NCBI GenBank assembly: GCA_013298245.1 | Contig: JAAFHD010000276.1 | Location: forward strand, 1 to 5,298 | DNA: 5,298 bases | DNA from: Alphaproteobacteria bacterium | GTDB lineage: Bacteria > Pseudomonadota > Alphaproteobacteria > Acetobacterales > Acetobacteraceae | Reading direction: 5' to 3' | In this document: one piece after another, positions 1-5,298 of the stretch | How the letters are laid out: every line of letters starts with the position of its first letter | Position numbering within the stretch: the first letter of the stretch is position 1 | Position numbers and translations under genes: made by a program | Notes under the pieces: model-generated | Databases searched by the model: none | The model's input: only the letters and a program-made list of their open reading frames with translations | What the model was told of the DNA's origin: nothing

Positions 1-1
1 C

Positions 2-64
2 GCCAAGACCGTGATCGCACTACAATGGCTTGAGCTGTCGACCATTCGTGGCGTGCTCCGCTGA
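2..64 (+). CDS. Possible 3' end of a gene entering from the left edge
   Basis: One frame is open from the left edge to a TGA at 62-64 and would give the C-terminal tail AKTVIALQWLELSTIRGVLR. The other two forward frames stop within 33 bases. Twenty codons is too little to identify a product or to exclude chance. The only support is that the open frame ends exactly at an inverted repeat (61-78) that begins the gene-poor spacer. It may equally be non-coding. Confidence 0.2.
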   Translation, partial: AKTVIALQWLELSTIRGVLR

Positions 65-78
65 CTGTATCCAGTCAG
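61..78. repeat. Short hairpin at the end of the upstream partial frame
   Basis: CTGACTG (61-67) and CAGTCAG (72-78) are perfect 7-bp arms around a TATC loop. The stem overlaps the TGA of the partial frame, a usual position for a terminator, but no T-tract follows. An intrinsic terminator is therefore not supported, and the structure could be incidental. Confidence 0.3.
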
Positions 79-125
79 ACTGAGCTGCTGCCGGTTTGTT
101 GGGCGCGGAGTTTAGCTTGTTTCAG

Positions 126-158
126 CCATTGCTTCCGAACTCCATAAGGCTGCAATGG
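126..158. repeat. Inverted repeat CCATTGC/GCAATGG
   Basis: CCATTGC (126-132) and GCAATGG (152-158) are perfect 7-bp arms around a 19-nt loop. Read on the minus strand, the context (GGCCCATTGCAGCC, then CGGAAGCAATGGC) resembles, from memory only, intergenic sequences that recur in many GC-rich proteobacterial genomes. It may therefore be a dispersed repeat. This cannot be confirmed from one copy. Confidence 0.3.
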
Positions 159-203
159 GCCGATAGGAGACGTACCGCTTTTGATTGAACAGCCGCACTG
201 TCC

Positions 204-236
204 GGCGTCAGCACACACGAGACACAAGGCGTCAGC
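204..236 (+). repeat. Direct repeat GGCGTCAGC, two copies
   Basis: GGCGTCAGC occurs at 204-212 and again at 228-236, a spacing of 24 bp, with a CA-rich stretch between them. Two identical 9-mers this close are unlikely by chance, but two copies do not define a known element. They lie just left of the palindrome at 242-262. Confidence 0.35.
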
Positions 237-241
237 TATTC

Positions 242-262
242 CTGTCCGCTGGCCACGGACAG
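242..262. promoter_or_regulatory. Operator-like palindrome CTGTCCG-N7-CGGACAG
   Basis: Perfect 7-bp arms CTGTCCG (242-248) and CGGACAG (256-262) flank a 7-nt spacer. Centre-to-centre spacing of the arms is 14 bp. The same 7-mer recurs at 198-204 (forward) and 436-442 (reverse), and TGTCCG also occurs at 339-344 inside the IS-like ends. The geometry suits either a dimeric DNA-binding protein or recombinase arm sites. No known regulator is assigned. Confidence 0.3.
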
Positions 263-292
263 CCGGTGCCGCGGAGGTAGGCCAGCTGGAGT

Positions 293-363
293 TGGAGTTG
301 TCCCAATTCTGCAGACACCCAAAGGCAGAATGTCACGGTGTCCGCGGAATGGGGACAACTCCA
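293..363. mobile_element. Collapsed IS remnant or MITE-like unit with 27-bp inverted ends
   Basis: The left end (293-319) and the reverse complement of the right end (337-363) match at 24 of 27 positions. Both begin TGGAGTTGTCCC, and both finish with GACACC after a divergent centre. The outer 12 bp (293-304 against 352-363) are identical. Starting TG, ending CA, and a TGTCC...GGACACC core are typical of IS3-type insertion-sequence ends. Only 17 bp (320-336) separate the ends, so no transposase can be encoded. I see no target-site duplication: the three bases before are AGT and those after are CGC. The left outer hexamer TGGAGT is duplicated at 287-292. The unit could be a deletion derivative, a non-autonomous miniature element, or two abutted IS ends. 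The family assignment is inferred from end sequence only. Confidence 0.55.
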
Positions 364-567
364 CGCCACACCATAGCCAAATGGTCGGTAACCTCCGAAA
401 GACAGCTGCAGATACTGTCTCAATGCACTCCCCGACGGACAGAACAAGCGGCCGGTCCGCGATCACAACATCTCGTTTTTGAGACGATCCGAGCCCAACC
501 TCACGAATGTTTGATCTTAATGCTGTGTTCTGGGCGATCCTCTTCCCGCACATTTGATTTTCTTCTT

Positions 568-576
568 GGGAAGGGG
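568..576 (+). promoter_or_regulatory. Ribosome binding site of the lipoprotein gene
   Basis: GGGAAGGGG lies 8 nt before the ATG at 585. It is purine-rich and correctly spaced. It supports this start, which is also the only one that keeps the basic n-region ahead of the hydrophobic core and lipobox. Confidence 0.6.
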
Positions 577-584
577 CGTTTGTC

Positions 585-677
585 ATGTGGTTCAAGTTCA
601 CCGGAACGTGGTCAAAATCCCGCTGCACTGAAGGTCGCCTAGCCCATCTGCTCGTATTGGGCCTACTCATCTCCGGC
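585..677 (+). other. Lipoprotein (Sec/SPII) signal peptide
   Basis: Residues 1-18 form a long n-region with K4, K11, R13 and R18. Residues 19-30 (LAHLLVLGLLIS) form the hydrophobic core, and I29-S30-G31-C32 fits the lipobox, with C32 encoded at 678-680. The residue after the cysteine is aspartate, which in Escherichia coli acts as a Lol-avoidance signal and keeps a lipoprotein in the inner membrane. Whether that rule holds in this organism is unknown. Confidence 0.8.
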
Positions 678-1979
678 TGCGATGTGGCTTCCCGTCTCGA
701 TGCGCCGTTGATCATCCGCGCCGATACACCCGCGACCGATTGCGCCGGCCTGCCACTGCCCATCGGCCCGCGGCACTTCGGCGACTTCTTGATTGGCGCC
801 GTAGGGACGTTGGCTCCCAGTGTCCCCACGACGGAATTCGCGTCACCGGCCAATTGCGACGGAACAACCGCTCGGCTCGATCCCGGTCTGGCCCTGCGTC
901 CGGGTGATGTGATCGAGATCGCCAGCTTCACGCCCGGCGGGCCGACCGACCAGCAATACTACGAACGCGCGCAGACGCCTCCGTTACTCGCCCCAACCCT
1001 TCTGCTGCCGCTGCGCCGCGTCGCAACCGCAAGGACCTATCCGCCGGAGCCCGGCCCGGCCGCCGGCCAGCCTGGCGACGGTCCGCATCTGCGCCTGCAA
1101 CCCCGGCAGGTTCTCGAACCCACTGAAGAACGCTTGCTGGCCGCCGCGCTGTCGGCGCAACGGGCCCCGGCGATGGTCAATCTGACCGGGACGGAGCAGG
1201 GGGTCATGCGGCGGGCGTTCGCCGAACATCAGCCCGAACTCTGGAACGCCTTGTTGCCGGCGCTTCGGGTCAAGCGTGTTATGGTGCGTCACGTGCCGGG
1301 CTCGGAACCCACTCGGCCGGTGCTGGTCCTGGCGCTAGATCGCAGCGCTTGGTGCATCGCTTTCGAGCGCGAGACAAGCACGCTGGCTGCGCCGCAAATG
1401 CTCCGCCGATGGCTCGGCGGGACTCCCGACCGTTGCCCGAGCGGCACTGCTGTCAGTGACATCCTGGGCGGCAATCCCACGCACGCCGGGCCGGCAGGCG
1501 CGGTCGTCCCGAGTGCCGTGAGCAATGCCCACGGAGCCTATGGAGACCAAATTGGACGCCATCTGGCCTTCGCAACGACGGTGCGCCTCCGTCGGGACGC
1601 GGTCCGCCTCGCGGACCGGGACGGCGGCGCCGCCGATTGGTCGCTGGCCGCATGGGAGGAGTCCGGGCTGTGCGCTGGGGCGGACGGCGCGCCGCGGCGC
1701 ATCGAGCGCGTGCAGATCCGCGACGGAAGCAGTTTGCGGCTCGCCGCCGACAATGACAGCCGATTCACCCATCGGGTCAGGGTCGTGCTGACACAGTCCC
1801 TAGCGACCCGCGCAATCGCACGCTGCAGCACCGAACGCGACGGTCCGCGGTGCGAGACCGGCTCATGGCTTGCCGCCCGGCTGCCGCGCGAGGATCTCCA
1901 TGCGCTCACGCCCAGGGACCTCGCGGATATAGCCTGGGACCGACCGGCACCGACTGGTCGCGACCGCTGCGGGCTCTAG
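585..1979 (+). CDS. Uncharacterised predicted lipoprotein, 464 residues
   Basis: The product should be exported by Sec, lipidated on C32 and trimmed by signal peptidase II, leaving about 433 residues on the periplasmic face of a membrane. I do not recognise the family. The mature chain contains eight further cysteines (C53, C91, C257, C284, C363, C414, C423, C462), an even number that would suit disulfides in an oxidising compartment. Residues 98-115 include LALRPGDVIEIASF, a beta-strand-like segment. Residues 150-170 are rich in proline and glycine and look like a linker. Residues 176-225 look helical (EERLLAAALSAQRAP and FAEHQPELWNALLPAL). Residues 226-262 look like strands (VKRVMVRHV, PVLVLALDRSAWCIAFE). 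The last third alternates strand-like pieces and ends in RDRCGL. No catalytic motif is visible. It is followed 10 nt later by the giant gene, so the two products probably work together. The start is supported by the ribosome binding site at 568-576. Confidence 0.85.
   Translation: MWFKFTGTWSKSRCTEGRLAHLLVLGLLISGCDVASRLDAPLIIRADTPATDCAGLPLPIGPRHFGDFLIGAVGTLAPSVPTTEFASPANCDGTTARLDPGLALRPGDVIEIASFTPGGPTDQQYYERAQTPPLLAPTLLLPLRRVATARTYPPEPGPAAGQPGDGPHLRLQPRQVLEPTEERLLAAALSAQRAPAMVNLTGTEQGVMRRAFAEHQPELWNALLPALRVKRVMVRHVPGSEPTRPVLVLALDRSAWCIAFERETSTLAAPQMLRRWLGGTPDRCPSGTAVSDILGGNPTHAGPAGAVVPSAVSNAHGAYGDQIGRHLAFATTVRLRRDAVRLADRDGGAADWSLAAWEESGLCAGADGAPRRIERVQIRDGSSLRLAADNDSRFTHRVRVVLTQSLATRAIARCSTERDGPRCETGSWLAARLPREDLHALTPRDLADIAWDRPAPTGRDRCGL
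1600..1618. repeat. Hairpin inside the lipoprotein gene
   Basis: CGGTCCGC (1600-1607) and GCGGACCG (1611-1618) are perfect 8-bp arms with a CTC loop. In GC-rich coding DNA such a stem can arise by chance, and nothing shows a function. Confidence 0.35.
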
Positions 1980-1989
1980 GGAGGTGATC
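1980..1989 (+). promoter_or_regulatory. Full-length Shine-Dalgarno site before the giant gene
   Basis: GGAGGTGATC begins on the base immediately after the lipoprotein stop codon (1977-1979) and abuts the ATG at 1990. It matches the complement of the usual bacterial 16S rRNA 3' tail over 10 bases, and the GGAGG core sits 5 nt from the ATG. It fixes the start of the downstream gene and suggests efficient, possibly coupled, translation. Confidence 0.9.
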
Positions 1990-4900
1990 ATGCTGCGACT
2001 GGAAATCTTCGGCCAGTCCGCTCGCATCCCCCACCCCCAGGGTGGGAACGCAAAACTGGGTGGACTTGATGTCAAAGTTGAATTTTTGTCACCCCAGCGC
2101 CTCAGGATCTCCATGCTCGGGCCATTGCCGTTTGGCCGTGCGGGAACGGATGGGGTTTCACTCCAGATGTCCGCGAACTGGCGCCCAGACGGCGACCGGA
2201 TCGTGCTCACCAGCGCCATCGGAAACTGCATCGGCTCGCTCATCTTCCGAGTCTCAACGGAGACGGATCTGGCCAGCAGCGAATTCCAGTTCACGATCAG
2301 GAATGGGGGCGTCAGCGGCTTCCAGCATGTTGGGGCTCAGGGCAATGCTCCGCTTTCAAACGTCGTTGCTGACTGGTACTCGGCCCGTAAGTTCGATGCT
2401 CCCCTGGAGTTTGCAACTGGTGATTGGGGAAGCTGGCGCGCCGATTTCGACGTCGGCGTGCAGCATCTGCGGTTCTGGCCCGTCACGGGTGGCCCTTCCC
2501 TGAAGCTCAACGACAAGACCGAGCACAACGGCAAGCAGTTCAATCGCTGCCAAACGCTCGACCTGCGGAGCATCGAGTTCACGCCGGAAAATGGCCGCAC
2601 CATCGGCACCATCTATGCCGACGCCCCGGATGGCGGTCTGTTGTTGCAGTCCGAACTGTTGGACAAACAAGGTGGTCCCGGTTCCGCTGCAAGTCCCAAT
2701 ATCCTGGCCAATCAGTATGCATTGGTGAACGGGCGCTTGGCCTGTTGCTTCGTCGCCGGCGCGGAACGGCCCCGGTTGAGATGGATGCGGCGCGCTCAGT
2801 CGAACGACGACCCGGCATTGCTTGCCTTCCGCTGGCGCGACCAGCATGGGCACCCCATCGCCTTCGCAGCGTCTTCCGGCAGCCTGCCGCTCGGCATCCG
2901 CCCTGGTCCACCGCGCTTCAAGGCCGTGACGACGGCGGCACTGATGGTCATGCCGGCTCAGGGTGACATCGGCGGTCTTGATGTGATGACGCTTGATCCA
3001 GTGGCGATGGAACGCCTGGAACGGCACACCGGCCGGGCGCCGTTGCTCCCGCATGAGAATGGTCGTGTGCCGTTGGTCCGACGGCCGCCGCGCGAGCTCC
3101 ATGGCCTGGCCAGGGGCGTGGTGCTCAAGCGGTCCGCCGCCGGGGAGTTACGCGCAAAAATCGGGATCCGCGGGTTCACCACGCCTGCGGACGAAGACTT
3201 CGGGCCACCCATTCCCATGCTCGTTTTCCAATTCCAGGGATCCGCGGTGTCCTGGAGCCTGCAAAGCCTGCTGGAGGAGCGCGAGCTGCTGCCCGCGGCT
3301 ATAGGCGATAGCCGCACGTCGCCGATGCCGCGCATCGGCGACGGCCAACGCGTTGACTTTCCGACGCTGCCGCTATGTGACGATGCGATGGTGCTGGCCG
3401 GTTTGAGGATGGCCGAGAAGAGTAACAAGGAGAATAACGCGCAAGACCGGATCCAATCCTACGCAAAGGCTCTCTTGACGCTTGATGAGCCCTTCATCAA
3501 GGGCGGAGCCCTCGCCTTCGGTGCCCCCGCCATGCTGAAGGCCGAGCAGCGCCATATCGATGGCTTTCAGCGACGCGGCCCCAAGGCGTCGGCATGGCAC
3601 AGCATGTTGTCGCCGCCCACCACCCTGTCCATCCCGCTGCACCGGACAGCGCGTGGCCCGGCGCGATTGAAAAAGCCCGCACCGGCCGCCCCGACGGGCC
3701 AGCCGACCGCGGACATCTATGGTTTCGGCGGCGGCATGCTCGCCGATGTCGAGCAGGCGATGCAGGACGCGGCAAAGGTCGTGCCCAGCGTTTTTGCCCG
3801 CTTCATCCAGCTCTGGGAGCAACCGCCGCCGCCAGATCTGGAGGCGGCGTTGCGCGAACTGAAAAAGCTGCTGGGCAACCCGCCCACGTCGCGCGCGACC
3901 TTCCGGCGCGTCGCCGAAGTGCTGATCGAAGGATTCCACACGGAGGACATCGCCAGGACGCTGCGCAACCAGCTCGCGCAGGCTGGGTATCTCCCCACGT
4001 TGATCGAAGCATTCTTCCCGAGCAAGGACACAAGGCAGAACCTCTCTGTTCATATGCAGTCGCCGCTCCGCGCCGTGGTCGCGGGGATCGAGGCGGGCGT
4101 GGCCGAGATGCTGGCCAAGGTCGAGACTTTCTGGCGAACGTCGGGTGGATTTAGCATGCCCGGGCTGCGCCTCCGCTACGGCCCGCTGCTGAACGACGAC
4201 GTGGTCGCCGGCTTGATTGACAACTCTGACGATGAAGAGAGCTTCCGCGACGCCTTGAAGATCGGGCTAAACGTCCAGCTCCCCAACCTCGCCGCGCTAC
4301 CCCGTAGGTCGCCCGAATATGTTGTCATCTCCCGGCGCCTAGGCCTGCCGCCGGAAGCCGGCACCCCGGACCCCTGGAACCATCGCTACGAAGCCTGCCG
4401 CCTCGGACCGGATCCGAAGAACGCCTGGTACTTCTTTCTCGACACTGACAGCACCCTCATCGTGAAGCTGGGGACGGGGCGCGGCATCGAGCCCATCTTG
4501 CAGGACATTGAAGCGACGTATCGCACCGAGAGCCAACCCGACCCGTTCGGCCTTCTCCCAAGGAAATTGAAAGACTTCAACAGCCGGCTGCACGGCACGC
4601 TGCTCGATGCGGAGTGGCGTGGCGTTCTCATCATCAATCCGGTGCTCGACCTCAGCCAGGATCTTCGGCTCCGCGATCTCTGCGGTTTCGAGCATATGGC
4701 CATCGAGCATATCGCGGTGGGCGCGCGCGGGATCGAAAAGGATCGGCCCCTCGGCGTCACCGCGCGCATCGTCAAGTCCGAGAGCAAGGTGACCGAGGGC
4801 GGTGTCAGCGCAGAAACCGCGGACAGTGCCCTGGCCTTGATGCGCTTCGACGCGACCATCCTGGGAAGCAGCATCGACTGTGGTGAAATCACCCTCCAGC

Positions 4901-5298
4901 TCGACACGCTGAACCTGCTTGGCCGTATCCGCGAGACGTTCGAGCCGAACGGTGGAGTGCCGCCGGAATTCAAAAGCATTATCATTCGCGGGGTGCTGCC
5001 AAGGGCCGAGACGGCCGGGCCGCGCGACTTCATGTTCTCAGCCCAGCTCGAGGAGCCGCTGACGCTGCCCATCAATCTGCTCTGGATGAAGGCAGTGATT
5101 CTCGAAGGCGTCAGGGTAACGCGGCAGGACGGCCGCACCAGCCTCGACATGGACGCACAACTCGAGGTGCAGAAATGGCCGGAGCTTGGCATGGAAATGA
5201 AGTCCGCTTTGCGGCTGCGCGACCTCCGGCTGCTTGTACCCCTCCCATCAGGGATCCCTCGGCCTTTCGGAACGTGGGAAGGGTTGAGGTTGGACTAC
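1990..5298 (+). CDS. Giant uncharacterised protein, at least 1103 residues (3' end cut off)
   Basis: One frame is open from the ATG at 1990 to the last base of the window, with no stop in 1103 codons. The protein begins MLRLEIFGQSARIP and has no signal peptide, lipobox or hydrophobic membrane segment, so it is presumably made in the cytoplasm. I do not recognise the family. Residues 1 to about 440 look beta-rich, with aromatic clusters such as DWY (128-130) and GDWGSWRADFDV (144-155). A short polar, lysine- and asparagine-rich patch follows at about 475-486. Residues 558-575 form a Pro/Ala linker. Residues 583-720 look mainly helical, interrupted by PPPP at 612-615. From 723 on, alternating hydrophobic strands return, with LRLRDL at both 892-897 and 1074-1079 and a tandem similarity at 994-1059. 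No nucleotide-binding, protease or nuclease motif is seen. The architecture suggests a structural, scaffold or surface-binding role (inference). It is the second gene of an operon with the lipoprotein. Long reverse-strand open frames under it are GC-rich shadows. Confidence 0.85.
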   Translation, partial: MLRLEIFGQSARIPHPQGGNAKLGGLDVKVEFLSPQRLRISMLGPLPFGRAGTDGVSLQMSANWRPDGDRIVLTSAIGNCIGSLIFRVSTETDLASSEFQFTIRNGGVSGFQHVGAQGNAPLSNVVADWYSARKFDAPLEFATGDWGSWRADFDVGVQHLRFWPVTGGPSLKLNDKTEHNGKQFNRCQTLDLRSIEFTPENGRTIGTIYADAPDGGLLLQSELLDKQGGPGSAASPNILANQYALVNGRLACCFVAGAERPRLRWMRRAQSNDDPALLAFRWRDQHGHPIAFAASSGSLPLGIRPGPPRFKAVTTAALMVMPAQGDIGGLDVMTLDPVAMERLERHTGRAPLLPHENGRVPLVRRPPRELHGLARGVVLKRSAAGELRAKIGIRGFTTPADEDFGPPIPMLVFQFQGSAVSWSLQSLLEERELLPAAIGDSRTSPMPRIGDGQRVDFPTLPLCDDAMVLAGLRMAEKSNKENNAQDRIQSYAKALLTLDEPFIKGGALAFGAPAMLKAEQRHIDGFQRRGPKASAWHSMLSPPTTLSIPLHRTARGPARLKKPAPAAPTGQPTADIYGFGGGMLADVEQAMQDAAKVVPSVFARFIQLWEQPPPPDLEAALRELKKLLGNPPTSRATFRRVAEVLIEGFHTEDIARTLRNQLAQAGYLPTLIEAFFPSKDTRQNLSVHMQSPLRAVVAGIEAGVAEMLAKVETFWRTSGGFSMPGLRLRYGPLLNDDVVAGLIDNSDDEESFRDALKIGLNVQLPNLAALPRRSPEYVVISRRLGLPPEAGTPDPWNHRYEACRLGPDPKNAWYFFLDTDSTLIVKLGTGRGIEPILQDIEATYRTESQPDPFGLLPRKLKDFNSRLHGTLLDAEWRGVLIINPVLDLSQDLRLRDLCGFEHMAIEHIAVGARGIEKDRPLGVTARIVKSESKVTEGGVSAETADSALALMRFDATILGSSIDCGEITLQLDTLNLLGRIRETFEPNGGVPPEFKSIIIRGVLPRAETAGPRDFMFSAQLEEPLTLPINLLWMKAVILEGVRVTRQDGRTSLDMDAQLEVQKWPELGMEMKSALRLRDLRLLVPLPSGIPRPFGTWEGLRLDY
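3317..3343. repeat. Perfect 12-bp stem hairpin inside the giant gene
   Basis: CGTCGCCGATGC (3317-3328) and GCATCGGCGACG (3332-3343) are perfectly complementary around a CGC loop. The stem is almost entirely stable GC-rich pairing and encodes the region T443-G452 (TSPMPRIGDG). No T-run follows on either strand, so it is not a standard intrinsic terminator. It could slow translation or trigger RNA processing, be a protein-binding palindrome, or have no role. Confidence 0.6.
4969..5163 (+). repeat. Tandem strand-hairpin similarity within the giant protein
   Basis: At the protein level, residues 994-1021 (beginning FKSIIIRGV and reaching SAQLEEP) align with 1033-1059 (beginning MKAVILEGV and reaching DAQLEVQ). 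Shared positions include the lysine at the second residue, the isoleucine or valine run, Gly-Val, an arginine three residues further on, a central glycine, and Ala-Gln-Leu-Glu. The period is about 39 residues. This suggests a repeated beta-hairpin unit. There is no comparable repeat at DNA level, so any duplication would be old. Confidence 0.45.

Larger units (their letters stand above)
65..584. other. Gene-poor spacer with repeats and a mobile-element remnant
   Basis: This stretch of about 520 bases has no convincing gene. A forward open frame at 181-642 and reverse frames at 232-447 and 236-931 exist, but none has a recognisable protein pattern or a good ribosome binding site, and they overlap the inverted repeats and the start of the lipoprotein gene. 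The spacer is less GC-rich than the genes to its right. It holds inverted repeats at 126-158 and 242-262, the IS-end pair at 293-363, and a cluster of TGTCCG words. The promoter for the lipoprotein operon should lie in its right half, but I see no clear -35/-10 pair: TTGAGA at 479-484 has no acceptable -10 at 16-18 nt. Confidence 0.6.

Noticed and set aside
479..521. Sigma-70 promoter from TTGAGA or TTGATC
   Set aside because: Neither has a -10-like hexamer at 16-18 nt. A promoter probably exists in the spacer, but its position cannot be read from the sequence.
181..642. Forward open frame of 153 codons across the spacer
   Set aside because: It runs through the IS-like inverted ends and into the lipoprotein gene in another frame. 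It has no recognisable protein pattern and no ribosome binding site.
879..929. LRPGDVIEI in the lipoprotein as a polysaccharide-export (SLBB-like) hint
   Set aside because: The phrase is short and generic for beta-strands. The rest of the protein lacks the layout of that family.
236..931. Reverse open frame of 231 codons
   Set aside because: It overlaps the lipoprotein signal peptide and N-terminus antisense and crosses the IS remnant. Its Arg/Pro/Ser-rich composition is typical of a shadow frame.
1890..2115. Shared 13-mer AGGATCTCCATGC near 1893 and 2104
   Set aside because: A single 13-base match in a window this size is close to chance expectation, and the two copies lie in unrelated coding contexts.
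2042..2966. Forward open frames 2042-2503 and 2424-2966, suggesting a possible frameshift in the giant gene
   Set aside because: The frame from 1990 reads through this region without a stop and with consistent beta-strand-like protein. The others are rich in Arg/Ser/Pro and are shadows.
2356..3102. Reverse open frame of 248 codons under the giant gene
   Set aside because: It is an antisense shadow of a GC-rich gene whose forward frame is open for 1103 codons and has a strong ribosome binding site.
3373..4053. Reverse open frame of 226 codons
   Set aside because: It lies opposite the continuous forward frame, has no recognisable motif, and its Arg/Gly/Leu-rich composition is that of a shadow frame.
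4386..5192. Reverse open frame of 268 codons, the longest antisense one
   Set aside because: It is Ser/Arg-rich and matches no known family. The forward frame across it carries the repeat pattern and normal amino-acid composition.
1..5298. CRISPR array, tRNA or rRNA genes
   Set aside because: No regularly spaced direct repeats, tRNA-like cloverleaf with TTCGA arm, or rRNA-like conserved sequence was seen on either strand.

Overview
The window is GC-rich bacterial DNA from an unnamed, probably Gram-negative organism. Codon third positions in the two long genes are strongly G/C, the first gene has a classical lipoprotein signal with a lipobox, and the second has a textbook GGAGGTGATC ribosome binding site. 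I could not place the organism below that level. A proteobacterium is the likeliest guess.

Layout. Bases 1-64 may hold the last codons of a gene entering from the left (weak evidence). Bases 65-584 form a gene-poor spacer with a compositional texture different from the genes. It contains several short inverted repeats, a cluster of TGTCCG/CGGACA words, and a striking 71-bp unit (293-363). The two ends of that unit are 27-bp imperfect inverted repeats that begin TG and end CA and look like insertion-sequence ends of the IS3 type, separated by only 17 bp. It is best read as a collapsed IS remnant or a MITE-like element. Bases 585-1979 encode a 464-residue predicted lipoprotein of unknown function, with eight cysteines in the mature chain beyond the lipidated one. 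Ten bases after its stop codon, a second gene starts at 1990 and is open to the last base of the window (1103 codons, truncated by the window edge). Its product is very large, has no signal peptide or membrane segment, and appears beta-rich at both ends with a helical middle section. I do not recognise its family.

The two genes are almost certainly co-transcribed: same strand, 10-nt gap, and a strong ribosome binding site starting on the base after the upstream stop. The simplest picture is a two-gene (or longer) operon coupling an envelope-anchored lipoprotein to a giant structural or scaffold-like protein. No enzyme motif is visible in either product, so no biochemical role is assigned. The pair is the most interesting content here. 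The rest of the locus, downstream of 5298, would be needed to tell whether it belongs to a larger system.
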